A stretch of 64,000 nucleotides of DNA, taken from the NCBI GenBank assembly GCA_019614645.1, contig JABWDB010000005.1, forward strand, positions 2,946,001-3,010,000, in the 5' to 3' direction. This DNA comes from Stratiolaelaps scimitus (lineage: Eukaryota; Arthropoda; Arachnida; Mesostigmata; Laelapidae). Position numbers and translations under genes: made by a program. The notes beneath the pieces were generated by a model. The model did no database searches and was not told the DNA's origin. It saw only the letters and a list, made by a program, of their open reading frames with translations. Below, piece by piece: positions 39,579 through 51,649 of this stretch (its first letter is position 1; the number at the start of each line of letters is the position of its first letter).

Positions 39579-41360
39579 TTAGCGTCGACTAAGTGACTCG
39601 GCGAGTTTGCCCAGAGCCGAGATAAGCGTACGGATACCCTTATAGTCGCTGTCACCGAACGACGTGGCGATTGTCTTGCCTTGCCGCTTGTACTTGCTGC
39701 AGGCATCGCTGTTCGGCTCGTACGAGCCACACGCGACGCTAACGAGATCGCCCGCAGTAGTAGTCACCATATAGCGCATGAAGGTCTCCGCTTCTTTGCC
39801 GCATGTACTAGCAGCCGTGTACATACACTCGGAGTAGAATGCAAAATTGCAACAGGCTCGTGGAACCTATAACCGAGAAACAGTTTGGAAACAGATGACA
39901 CATCCATCATTAGCCTCATCACAATGGGTGGTACCGCTCCTTTAGTTGTGGTGGTAAGAAAGGCGTACCTTGTTATTTCTACATAATAGAAATCGCTTGT
40001 TGCAGTGTAAGTGGAGATGAGAAGATACGAACAAATATCGGAGTTGGGCTATTTGGTATAAGACTGAAGCCGACTGTGTTTGACCGAATATATATATATA
40101 TATATTTAAAGCCAGCAGTAGCAGGAACGTTTCGAGATCTCGCGCTGGTGGCGTCGACAGCGTGGCACCGATTACTCATTGCAATGTCTGTTCCCTGATG
40201 TGGTGATATATCTTATATTATATACATATAATAGTAGACGTGCGTGTATTGAGCGGGTATCGATCAATCTAGTTAGCCGAGTTAGCGTTTCGTGGTTGAC
40301 CTTCTGGCGGAACGACTTTCCGGCGGAATCCGTGGCAGCTCTGTCCGTTGAGTGAATAAATCGAAGGGCGCAATCACGCATCGTATCGGAGAGCTTATGT
40401 AAGCAGGGAGCGATTCGCAGGTAGGTGGCATACTCAGGAGTCGTTGGGTCGCAACGAGTTTCGAATTCATCGCGGATAGCGTCAAGGAAGAGTCTGGACG
40501 CTCCCTTTGCTAGTCCAGTGGTACAGTTTTCGGCTCGCGATCGTACACATCTGCAAGAATGACGATAGCAATGAAGAGGATGATATTCCCTGCAGAATAA
40601 ACGGGGGTGACCGGTAATAGGTGCTAATTAGCAGTGATACAACCACCTGCGTAGATAACAAATGGACCACTGGCGATCGTTGGATATGCTCAGCTAATTG
40701 TGGATGCTGAAAAAAAATGCTAACTTTAAATTCATCACAAATAGAAGGTGCTCGTGGAGATCGAACGTACTATATACGGAAGTGGCGAACAAACTGTACC
40801 TCTCCAGCTGGCCCGCCCGTCATTAGGTCGCCGATGCGCTCAGAGAAGTGACGCACACACATGGTCCATCAAATGAATGTAAATAATGATCTATACCATA
40901 AACGTACAAATAGCCATGCATAGCATAGGTGTATATATATTTATATATGTTTAATTAACATTGCTCTCCCTAGACTACTGGCATACATCTGCGAACGGGC
41001 TTTCGCATTCGAGTGCATTACTCGACGAAGATTGTTCCATATGGATCGAATCGTATCGAGATAATGCGCGCAACAAACATATAGGAAACCAACAAACATT
41101 TCCGCTGCTTCCTGGCGATCGCAATGCTCCTTGAGTTCCTTTGCTGTGGCTGGAGCTCCGACGTCATCGGCATCGGATCGCCACAGGAACAGATCCCGAC
41201 CGCAGCGGTCCAAGTAGACGTAACTGCAGTCGGGTGGGGGCAAATCTTCGTTTGGTGCTGGAGCACCCGAAGCGGATCCGACTATGAGGCCACAGACGAG
41301 CATGTATCTCCTAAGCAAGAGAAAGCGACGAGTTAAAATGGTGGTGGCATTTTCGTTCAT
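39579..41360 (-). CDS. Secreted 27-kDa hemolymph-protein-like (DUF1397 type)
   Basis: Exons in transcript order 41098-41360, 40301-40550 and 39579-39866 give 266 aa with continuous phase. A hydrophobic leader (MLVCGLIVGSASG, residues 20-32) suggests a signal peptide. The mature part has the family cysteine spacing: CSYVYLDRCGRDL, HCDRQ, ICVRSRAENC, RIAPCLHK, PRACCNF, SECMYTAASTCGKE, VACGSY, DACSKYK. This resembles the insect 27-kDa hemolymph glycoprotein family, whose function is poorly known. The exon 1 donor is GTTTGT at 41097, chosen because it gives the family Cys spacing; a GTATGC donor about 100 bases on keeps the same phase and would insert some 35 residues. A strong acceptor-like TTGCTTAG at 41311 means the leader could instead start on an upstream exon. 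The exon 2 donor (GTCAAC) is weak. Confidence 0.72.
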
Positions 41361-44300
41361 TCAACTTGATTAATATCTACTAGATATTTGTATCTTCTAA
41401 AACAATGATATACTGCCCTGCGGGAGTAGTGGTTAATTACTGTCGATTTGTTTGTTAGCATTTCGTTAATGTAATGTTTGCCAATCATTATCAGCAGTTT
41501 TACGTAATCGAAACGGTCGCTAACAAAGAGGCGTCCTGTGCTCCCCCTCCGAAAAAAAAACAGCAATATTGGCAACACTAGCTAGCACACGTCTACATAG
41601 TAATCGTTGTTCGAATCACAAGGATTTTCGGAGGTACATAACGTTCAATAAACCTCAACATCAAGCAAGGTTTATCGAAGTTGAATAAAATTGTGCAAAA
41701 GCAATGTTACACCATTGACGATTTCTACTTTGTCTGAATCTAGATTTAATTGAAATTGTTGAGAGTGAATTTTTCTCTACATGGGAAATTTCTATGTCAA
41801 TGATAGACAGCCGCCATGCAGTCACACATACTGTCATTCTTGACTAAGTCTAAGCCGTGTATCTTCACCGTAGCATTTAGCTATGTACATCGCCGTGCAG
41901 CAGTGTTATCATCTGCCTTGATACATCGTATGGAAGGATGCCCACCACGCTCCGATAAAATAGCTCACTCGGTATACATATGTGACACTCAAAAGATAAG
42001 ACCGCTTCAAGCCAACGATCGCGTTAAGCGTCCAGTACTTTTGCCCCAAGCTGTATTAGATTGTCAACAACGTTCATGGAAGATACCCATTAGTGTCATC
42101 GGCCAACGGTCAAGTTCTACTGTCAATGGTTAAGTTTACAAACTTCTTCCCCCGGGCTCTCGTATTGACTTTGTAGTGGTCGCAATCCTACCCATTCAAG
42201 CTGACACGCTGTACTTTGGTCGACGTAGCGACCCCCGCCGTGGTTGGCCCTGTTTGACATTGTGTACCATGCAATAACACGTGACAATGACGCATCTGGA
42301 TTTTGTAGCAGGGCGTACAACTATCGGAAAAATAGTATTCTACGTAATTGGGACGTGGACTGCAAAAAAACCCCATGAGGACACCACCACCAAGAAGACA
42401 ACGTACAATACATATATTCTACTGAGTCATATAGCACGCGCTGTGGCTTGGACGGCTAAGCTTTGGCAAAATAATAATAGTAACAATAATAATAATAATG
42501 TACAATTCATTTATATATTTGTTTTGTATTGTAGTAAATGTGATAACGTCGTCAAATGCGTGGGTAATGCGTTCTTTTTTCTATTAATTTATTTTTTTAA
42601 TAAAATTCACATCCTTATAAGCATTGATTAATAGAGGTTCTTATTTTATATATCAACTATTAACAATAAAGCTACATAAATTTAAATCTCTCTCTCATCC
42701 TTATTATTGTTTGAATATTAAAAAAAAAATCAATGTTCCTTTTATCTTCCATCTGCCGTGTATAATGAACATAGTCTAAACCTGTGGTTCAAATGAAACG
42801 GGCGGTATGATTACGTACAGTAGTAGATGGTAGAGTAGCTTGGAGTGGTTTCAATCCCGTTGCCCTAGTCATAATACTTTCTAATCGTAGTACAGCATAC
42901 GTATAATGTTAACCCCCTCGTGCGCGGGTTCTACCGTCTATAGCAGTGCCGATATCATCTTGTGGACTGTGTATACTATATTGTATTTCGATCAAGGTAA
43001 TTTTCACTAACCTGCTGTGAATAACCTGTGATTTAGGCTAAGCACGCTTCGTGTTTGTTATTATCGATTTCTTAATATTCGCCTTAACTTTACCTACGTC
43101 ATCTATAAACAACCTGGACGACCTTGGACATCAATGGTCAATGGGCCATTTTCACGATTTACCTTAGTGTTTTAAGAAATGCGGGCCATCCGAAAAGTGT
43201 ACACACTACTTGTGAAGAGCCGAATTTTACAGCCGAACTTCTGGGTGAGAAGTAACTCTAATATTTGACAGATTCGAACAGTGGGGTAATTTTACATTTT
43301 CGTTATGGAGGTAAGGTGAATAATAAGAAATCGATAATAGCAAACACGAAGAGTGATTTGCCTAAATCACAGATCGAAATTCAATATAGTATACACAGTC
43401 CACAAGATGATATCGGCACTGCTGCAGACGGTGGAGACCGCGCACAGGGGGGTTACCATATACGTATGTTGTTCAACGAGTGGAAAGTATTGCAACTAGG
43501 CTAACTGTATTGAAACCATTCCGAGCTACGCTACCATCGAATTTTTGGAGAAGACTACACAAGTTTCGTAGGCAATGTGTCGTTATGAATACAATATGTG
43601 GAACATGGACAGATGTCTCATGGTTACTCACAGAATGCCGAACATTATTCGTTCGTGTTGATTTCTATTGCTTAGCTAGTTTAGTCCACACTCGTCGAGA
43701 TGAGAACTGCGTTGAGTCGTTGCGTAAGAACTTTGCTCGAGATTTTTTTTCTTTCGTTGCCGACGCAGCGAACGCTGCAGGAAGCCCGGGCGAGTCGTCT
43801 GCCAACTTGACGAAGCACTCTCCTTGGCGCGCTGCGAGACGCCACCACACCAGCCGATCGAGCTGTAACTGCTGAGCGTGGAAGATATGCGCGCGCTTAA
43901 TTATAAGGCGTTCACCCCGACCTTGAGTTCTTCGTCCAGATGAGAGAGGTTCGAGGCAATTGACATAATCAGTGGATGCGAGTCGTTGAAAGCTGCGAGT
44001 GGGGCGGTGGTGGCTGCCTCCGAGAGGCAAGCCCCGGCCCTTTCCTCTGGAATAACGAGTGCTGTCGAAGGAGTGTACGTACGTGTGTGCGCGTAGATCG
44101 TGCATTTTGTTGTCAACTCAAAACGTTGATACCACGATTGGTTTAACGGAAGAGCGAACTATACAGAGTGTAGTGGTCAAGTAGAACTTGAGCGATCTTA
44201 CTAGAAATCAGAATGTGCGCTGACAGTAAGAGGGCTGGATGATTTACGAGTGTGACAGATTCGGTGGTCGGAAAACATGATTGTTCATATTTTTTGCATT

Positions 44301-46990
44301 GATTAATGACCTCTCCAACTGAGTGGATTAGGGGGACTCGTACGAAACCCTGAGAAGACTGTCTAATTTTAGGTAGTGCCTCGCTAAGTGTTCTGAAAAA
44401 ACTGAGCCTTGAAAGCCACTTGCGAATTGCTCTTCATGTGGTTTAAATTTGATCAGAGCGATTGCGATCGGCAAGGGCCAAAAAAATGCTCTGTGAACCT
44501 GCTCACCGCGTCAGATAGCCACAAAATATGTTAATAACAACAAAGCTCACATTAAGATATAAAATCTATGATTCTGTCCTTCTTAAAATGAGTCTGCCGC
44601 AGTAGGCTCACTTCGGGTCACATGCATGTTCGTATGTGAAAATGATATAGGAGGTGCACATGGCTATTTACCAGTTTTTAATGACAGTTGTTTAGAACTT
44701 GATCAGGGACTGTGGTTTGTAGTGAAATTTAAAGCAGTTTTCAAAAATTATCACACTTGTCATATGTTATGAGCAGCAAAAGCAATAGGAACGCCCTATA
44801 CTAAAAAACAACTGATTAGTAAAGCACATATAAGTTAAATATACTATGCGAACAATGTATTTCGACTAAACATCACCACTTAAACACGTCGAAACCATTT
44901 ACCATAATCAACCACACCAATTAAATACTTATATGACACAACATGAATAGTGCCCAATTATATTATAATCAATTTCGCATGGACACAATTACACATATAT
45001 ATATATGTATATATGTATAGACACTGGTGATGAAATACGCGAGTACCTTGTAATCCAGTGCAGGTGACAATTCGCATCATTATCATTAATATTATTATTA
45101 ATCATCATTACTATGTCTGCCTTCCTACGTGTGTCGTTGTCTAGCTGAGTGTCACCCGTCGACTAATTTCAACCACATTATGTAAGCATCCGTTTAGGAA
45201 GTAAACACAAATCGATATATCGATAGAGGCATACTTCCGATTCGAATTGCCAATCCACCCCAATGCAATGCATATAGCAATAGTTCGCACAGGTAGTTCA
45301 TTCGGCCGCGCTGTCACGAGAAGCCAGCCAGCCCCGGCGGATGAATCAATTGGTGGTGGGTCGGGGTGAATGCGCGCGCGTAACGATGACGCTGCGATCT
45401 TCTGTAGGTGGTGGCTAGAGGTTATGTAACACCGCTGATGGATGTACAGAGCGTGGCGGTGGGGACGGCGGAGGGCAGCTGCACTGATTCTCTTATCATC
45501 TTCATTTTTCGCTTCGATCTACGAAAATCGTTCTACGAACCGGTTGCGTACGGAGGAGTGCAGCGTTACTTTGCTCAATAGCAACTATTAGCGTCATGTT
45601 AGAGATAGGGTGAGGGATGTTCAGCGTTTCCGGAAAGACGCATTTGGGGGTATCTTGACATATAGCGGCCGGTGGGCGATTGCGAAATGTTTTCGCTGGC
45701 CAAATATACATTCGAGTCAAATCGGTTGATTGGTCAGCCGTATACACACACAATATAAGAAATGCTATGGCAGCTCGATGAACGTGTTTGTTTTGCTAAG
45801 GAGCCGGTTGATTATTGCTCTAGTGCTGCTGAGTGGTGAGAGCCCACTGAAGTCTTCTGAAGCATGTGGAAATTATTTTATTTTTTTCATAAAACTATCT
45901 ACCGCAAGCAACGTATTGTATTTTTACGTATAGCGCCAATTTGTCTAGGTTCGACATATCATTTGACGCAGCATAACTACGTCTAACAGCCATAATATTA
46001 TAGGGGCACTGTGTGAGAACAGCTTTGCAGATGTTTCTTCACGTGCCGCGGTCCGTGTCCTCCGTAGGTTAACCAAAGGAAATATAGTGCATTTTAAGAA
46101 CCCACTTACAGAATTCTGCTTAGAATCCACTAAGTTCTAACTATGGGATACCCTTTGCTGAGTTACTGCGAAATATTATAGATCGTCGACGGTGATCTGC
46201 AAGAGATCTTACGTTCGTCGTCCCGCTGCCAAAACACCTCGAGAACACAAATTACTATTCTGAAACAAATTCCTTCCGACCGGCAATAACAGATTGTTTC
46301 ATGTTGTACCGCTCAAATACGTGAACCATTTCATTTTCCATTTGTTGATTGGCCTGTGGGCTTCGACGCACACAAAGGAGCAGTTCATGAGGTTTCTCTT
46401 TTTCGATGGGCAAAAAAATCATCATTTTCTGTTTGATATACATATATCAATATTTGCAGGAACAGAGAGAAGGAGAGAGAGAGAAAGAACTGCTAGCCTT
46501 CACATTATAGTACGAGGTAACGCTCGATGGAGTTGCCACGACAGCAGTAGCTGAAGTCCACGGGCTGAGTTAGAGCCTGCAAATCTTCGAAAGCTCGATC
46601 ATTCCCGTGTAATATTTCTACTGTTTATTGACCAAAAATCTGATTTAGTTCAATAAAGAGACAGTCGAATAACGCTCATTTCATTGTATTAAATAATTCA
46701 AGTTGAAGATGATATAGATATTACTATTATTATTATTTTCATTATTATTTTTGTTGCTGTGTTCTTGTTGTTATTGTTGTTGTTAGCTGACGGTGAAACT
46801 TTCCGTTAGCAGGAGCTGAGAATTCCTCCAGGAAGATTTCCAGCCGCGTTCTTGTTGAAGAAGTATAGTATTGTTACTCTATCGTGATGTGGATGATAGG
46901 TACGTGCTTGACTTACTACACGTGGTGCATCTCGTTCCGGTGGTGCTGAGGAGATTTGCGATATATTCTTTACAAGCAGGATTAGTAGAT
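41361..46990. other. Intergenic DNA, no gene recognised
   Basis: Repeat-rich sequence with AAT runs (42473-42500), A+T-rich segments (42590-42740), (TA)n near 44996-45020 and a SINE head-like GTGGCTTGGACGGCTAAG (42442-42459). Short ORFs near 43.7-44.1 and 46.3 kb lack motifs. Confidence 0.45.
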
Positions 46991-47337
46991 GTTGTCTCTT
47001 ACGACACGTTAAGGGGATGACAACGCGTGCTGATGGGTCGCTATGTTGTTCACTAGGTAAAGTACATGTAATGGCTCATTAGTGCCGAGAGTTCGAAGCG
47101 AGTTTGCTGGGTCTGTTTTAAAAGTCTAGTAAAAATGCGGCTATTAAGGCAGGACCACCTTAAAAACCGAGTCCTTGAGGGCAAATTTGATCCCGGATCA
47201 CGATTCCCACGGGCCACAAGAAGCACGTGTGCAGAGGGTCAGCACGAACAAAGCTAATATTGATATTGTGGTGTACTATGGTCATCTGGCGATAGAAGGC
47301 CACGTCTAGGCACGTGCCACAACTTACATTTAAAAAG

Positions 47338-47540
47338 GCGCCGACAAAACCGCGTTGGCTGGTTTCTGTCTGGAGGGCAAAAGAGCAACTCCGGGGTGCT
47401 TGGGTGAAGTACGTGATTAGGCTCGAGACCACATAGAAGGTATCTCCGTCGAGTGCAAGAAGGTGTTGATCTTGTGTTACGATGCCAGCAACGTTGTCGG
47501 TAACTTCCCCTTGTCCATTGACAACAGTGGTTAGCAGTCA
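47338..47540 (-). other. Possible orphan exon with weak von Willebrand D-like pattern
   Basis: The minus frame reads GIVTQDQHLLALDGDTFYV ... SCSFALQTETSQRGFVGAFLN and ends at a consensus donor (AAT|GTAAGT). The order His/Leu-Asp-Gly-x-x-Phe followed by Ser-Cys-Ser-x-x-Leu is reminiscent of vWF type D modules in large lipid-transfer proteins. A stop lies just upstream in frame and I found no partner exons, so it may be a relic. Confidence 0.22.
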
Positions 47541-48237
47541 AACCAGCCTTCGGCCTACTCGGCCAATGCGGATCTAATCGGAAACGACATATTGCACAAC
47601 AAACACAAGAACGAATGCGCCAGCAGGAAGATTTTCCGTCCCGGCAAGGCCAATCCCAGAAAACGGATGCTAAGATGTTACTTGCTGTGTTGCTTTCATA
47701 AGTCACGTGCTCACATTGCCAGGTATAAAATATAGGACATACTGTGCTCTGAGGGCGGTTCACAGTTTTGAAGGGGCAATTGGTCTACTGGAGCCAATGG
47801 CTGGTCCTCGAAGGACCTACGTAAGAGTAGCCGGTCAGCAGGAGCAACGCTGCTGAGATGCGACGCCTCTGAAGACATGTATGTTCGAGACTGCATGAAG
47901 GTTAGGCATCCTCTGAAGCACTACACGAAGGTAGTGATAGCGATAAGACGTCTGAGAAAATGTAAACATCACAATTGTTGAGGAGAAGTTCGAAGGCGGC
48001 GATATTTTTGTACAAATATTGTACGTTATATTAAATATCATGAGGCGCAACGAGTCTGTGAGCCTGAGCCCAGAGGCGCACCTACCGGATCGGGGGGCCC
48101 ACGTATGGTATATTATATTGTACTATTGAATCATGTAATTAAACTTGAGTTAAAATTTGTAGTTTAACTTCAAATACCTTTTTGGCTAGCTACGATTCTG
48201 TTTCCCCAATTTAAGTGATGAACTGACCGATGAGCTT

Positions 48238-48300
48238 GGCTGGCTAAGTTTCTGTCCCCGATGCAGGAGTCCAAGGGTTCAAATCGAGGAATCCGCTACA
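48238..48300 (+). mobile_element. tRNA-derived SINE head fragment
   Basis: GCTTGGCTGGCTAAGT, similar to the A-box region of the family A copy at 51.5 kb, is followed by a B-box-like AGGGTTCAAATCGAGG. Confidence 0.4.
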
Positions 48301-48540
48301 TCCTGTATCGGAAGCGTAGACCAGGACACCCAAGCCCGCCTACCTCGAAAATCAATCGATCCCTGTTACAGTGTGAGGCGCAAATAGTAGTGAAGAATAG
48401 TTCCGTTTCATTCGTATTCTCCAAATTCAGTGTCACGAAAATCGTAGCAAAGTATCGCAATTATGTTTCGCTTTTGCAATATAAGAATACATTGTTATAC
48501 GGCGTTTTCGGTAGCCCAACCTGTCACTAACATCGACCGT

Positions 48541-48697
48541 TGTTCGCCTTCAATTATAAGGGAAGGAGTTCTGGGAGACAATATACTCATCCTGAAATTA
48601 CTAAGGAAGAAGACGTTTCCTGGATCAGAGTTATTCCCAGAAGTGGACGTTGACATACGTGCTCGGAATAAGCATGTGGCTGCTATATTCATTAAGG
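48541..48697 (+). other. Possible orphan exon
   Basis: An open frame (REGVLGDNILILKLL ... ELFPEVDVDIRARNKHVAAI) lies between an AG acceptor-like site and a strong GTGAGT donor at 48698. Its composition looks protein-like, but I recognise no family and found no partner exon. Confidence 0.22.
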
Positions 48698-48999
48698 TGA
48701 GTTTTTAGTCCCTAGTACGCTTCTGGACCTTAGTTAATTGCGACAATCAACACCGCCTTTGTCCAAAATGTCCACTGAATCCCGGACAGCACGCAACACC
48801 ATGACAAGACGTTGAATCTTGGAACCTAATTTCACTGGTCTGGTCGGTTCTCAGGAATAAGCAGCTACTACCGGAACTGAGCACTCTTCACGTCGTACTG
48901 TCGAACCTGGGCTGACTTTCGACAACTCAGTGCTAGCGAACCAGCGATAAATATTATGTTAATAGGTCGCTTATTAAATAAGTAAGCGATAAATATTGC

Positions 49000-49500
49000 A
49001 TTGGAAAGAAACTAATTGCAAAATTTCGTCAGAGGAATATTTCCGCAAAATGAACGAGTGAGCCAATTTTAATAATTCAAAAAGGTAACGTCTTCTGCTA
49101 TCAACAACCCTTCCGCATCTTTCTACCAAGCGTTCGAATGCCCTGGGCCGAAAATTCTCGATGGCGTACCTCAAACAAGGCCGCCGTCTCACTTCCTCTT
49201 CTGTTTTGAACTTCATATTTTCTATAGAGTTTTTTAGAGCTCTGAAAAAGTGATAGTCAGAAGGTACTATGCCTGGATAGTACAGAGGATATTCCACCAA
49301 AAGTCTCCAGCTAAGGCAGAAACTCTTAGAGGATGATTCCACCATGAGCCCACCAGGCACAGAGGAAGATCTTGCGAGGAGGGAATGCACCGAGGCGTTC
49401 TGCTCATCTCATTCTCGTATGAGATCAATTGTTCATCGCAGGTAGCAATTCGACCCAAAAAACGGGCACTGGTTGTGCCCACCGAGCGAATCTCAGTTTT
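49000..49500 (-). pseudogene. Decayed mariner transposase (3' half)
   Basis: Two overlapping minus frames carry mariner signatures. FLGRIATCDEQLISYEN corresponds to the first catalytic Asp block (family TGDEKW). YPGIVPSDYHFFRALKNS corresponds to the D34D block YSPDLAPSDYHLF, followed by FKTEEEV and RLVERCGRVVDSRRRY. Frameshifts separate them, and the Asp of YSPDL is missing (YPGIV). Terminal repeats were not found. Confidence 0.75.
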
Positions 49501-50158
49501 TCGTTGTCTATTTCGACTTGCTTGACATACAAAAATAGCCTGTAAGATCATTGTCAGTTCATTTCGAAGAGAAACTCTTGGCGTTCAAAACTAGGCAATA
49601 TATATTAACATAAGAGGCGGGCCGGTGAAAGCGTGAACTTTTGAAGAGCTCCATCGAAATGTTGCAATTACTTTCTTGCCAGCCCAATATGTATGTGATA
49701 AATATTTTATATACGAAGATTGTCGGATGAAAATGTTTAGATATACAAACTAGCCTAAAAGCTCAACTAAAGGAGGCGCAATACCGAGAAAGTCCAAATA
49801 AAAGCCAAACAAGGACACAATAGATAATCACCAGTGTACTACAAACTATTGCAAGTATCATAGCGATCATATGCGTCCCTGCATACGAATACTGTGTAAG
49901 AGAACTTGACAACAACCATGTTCACATCCCTCGACGAACGGAATCCAATCCATATCATACCACTGTGGTTGATGTGTATGAAGATGGAGAAGCACTGACA
50001 ATAACTAAGACAAAATAAGATGATCGAGATGATTCAATATCGTATAAATGAAACAAACATTTATTATGAGACACACTATACAATGTAATAATATGTATAG
50101 CAAATATGCACAGCCTATATAGAATATTCCCTCCAACTCTCCGAGGCAAAACGACGTA

Positions 50159-50746
50159 CTACAGCCGCTTCGAGCTGCACCACTGAACGATCAACCTCCA
50201 GTCTTCGGGCGTAAACGACTCATGCATTAGTCGCCTGGAGACCCCCACGACAACAGGACACCGTGAAGTTAACACGGCCATTTCGGCCATAACGCACCGG
50301 GGGGTGTCGATGTCTCGGCACACGGTCACTCTCCCGAACGCCTTGCACACGAAGGTGTCGAAGTCGACCCTCATGGGCCGACCCAGGACCTCTTCATTAT
50401 CAAGCCTGAAGACCTCACCCGTGGTCGGGACCTGCTCCGGACGTTGGGTGGGACGATGGAACAGCTCCAAATGGAGCAGCCACCGTATCGTCAGTGCTAG
50501 AAATACTACTATAACTAGGGTCAGACCGACCCTCACAAAAAGGCGCCGTGGCCCCGACACGCCGAGCTTCGAGGACTGGGGATGCGCGGGCGATGGGCCC
50601 CCAGCGTTCGCAGTTCGTATATGTCCGTCGATTCCCGACGTCAACTTGGATTGACGGCCTGAGGCCTTCCGGACGCACATCTGCCCTCTATCCTTCATCG
50701 GAGCATTACGACTCGGGTCGGAACGAGCCCTCCGCGAAGGAAACAT
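50159..50746 (-). CDS. Orphan single-exon protein with one membrane segment
   Basis: An intact frame runs from an ATG at 50836; the likelier start is the ATG at 50746 (context AAAATGT), giving 195 aa. The first 85 residues are basic and polar (many Arg, Ser, Pro). A hydrophobic segment follows (VRVGLTLVIVVFLALTIRWL), then a 90-residue Cys-containing domain ending HESFTPEDWRLIVQWCSSKRL. The layout suggests a single-pass protein with an N-terminal basic tail. I do not recognise the family. The segment VVVGVSRRLM...SFTPEDWRLIVQW recalls M48 peptidases before their zinc motif, but HExxH is absent. It could be a lineage-specific gene, a retrocopy or a transposon-carried ORF. Confidence 0.4.
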   Translation of the reverse strand: MFPSRRARSDPSRNAPMKDRGQMCVRKASGRQSKLTSGIDGHIRTANAGGPSPAHPQSSKLGVSGPRRLFVRVGLTLVIVVFLALTIRWLLHLELFHRPTQRPEQVPTTGEVFRLDNEEVLGRPMRVDFDTFVCKAFGRVTVCRDIDTPRCVMAEMAVLTSRCPVVVGVSRRLMHESFTPEDWRLIVQWCSSKRL

Positions 50747-51263
50747 TTTCGTAATTGCAAACGGCAACGAACAGTTTCTAGAGAAAAAGAGCATTCTAAG
50801 CTTAACTCCTGCATTACATATTAGTCCCAACCTCATCTAAAGCGACCTACCTTACCACAAAAAGACATCAAGTGTAATATACACAAAGAGCTAATCGACA
50901 CCATTAACCTTATACAACGTATAGAATAAATCTCACTTAAACAGATGTAACCACATCATATGATGATACGAAGCACTCATATTAATTATGATTGAACCGT
51001 AATCGGATACAGGGACGCTGTTGACACTCTATGATAACTCGATAATTACACTAAGAGTCGTCGAATGTTTCCTCTTCACGATTATCACTGCTACTCGCTA
51101 TGCCGCTATAAACCCTTATCTAGTGATGAATATATATAACACCAAAACATTCTAGAAGACTGACTCAGCACTGCTTCGGACAGACATCGTGGAGCGGGAA
51201 CGAATACGTTGAATCGGCCACGAGTCAGTCCACTGACTGAATTAACCTAAAACTAAACTTTTT

Positions 51264-51320
51264 TGGGCTAACTCTCAGCCAACATTTAACGTCCACGGTA
51301 CCGCTTTAGCATTGACTGAT
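51264..51320 (-). mobile_element. SINE family B 3' fragment
   Basis: GGGCTAACTCTCAGCCAACA then TTTAACGTCCACGGTACCGC is the family B tail in minus orientation. Confidence 0.6.
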
Positions 51321-51489
51321 TTGACCTGACCAAAGCTAATCACACTATTCTTTCCTATGTAATGAAGAGCGTTTTCTGTGCTATATAAAAAAGAAACCGC
51401 TGCTTCAGCAGCACTGAGTTGTCGAAGGCCAACCCTGTTCCACAGTACCACCTGGAGAAACCTCACATCTAGTAATTGTAATAGCAACC

Positions 51490-51645
51490 TGTCGGCGCGG
51501 TAGCTTGGACGGCTAAGTCTCTAGCTGTCGGAAGCCAGTGGCCGCAGGTTCGAGCCCGCTGCTTGATGACATATAGGAGAGCTTAAGCATTGTGAAATTG
51601 CAGCTCCTTTAATAAACCAATAAAGCTTTACCTTTACCCATACCT
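51490..51645 (+). mobile_element. SINE family A, complete-looking copy
   Basis: A-box-like GTAGCTTGGACGGCTAAG, then B-box GGTTCGAGCCC (51548-51558), then the shared tail TTAAGCATTGTGAAATTGCA and CTCCTTTAATAAACCAATAA, ending TTTACCTTTACCCATACC. Tail fragments recur near 0.73, 6.55, 18.15, 53.7 and 58.5 kb. The simple TTTACC-type end suggests LINE-mediated mobilisation. Confidence 0.7.
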
Positions 51646-51649
51646 AGAA

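Noticed and set aside
43665..44116. Overlapping minus ORFs of 71 and 146 codons
   Set aside because: No recognisable motif; low-complexity Arg/Ser content and no splice context.
46255..46443. Minus frame with protein-like composition
   Set aside because: No family motif, no strong splice sites at both ends and no partner exon.
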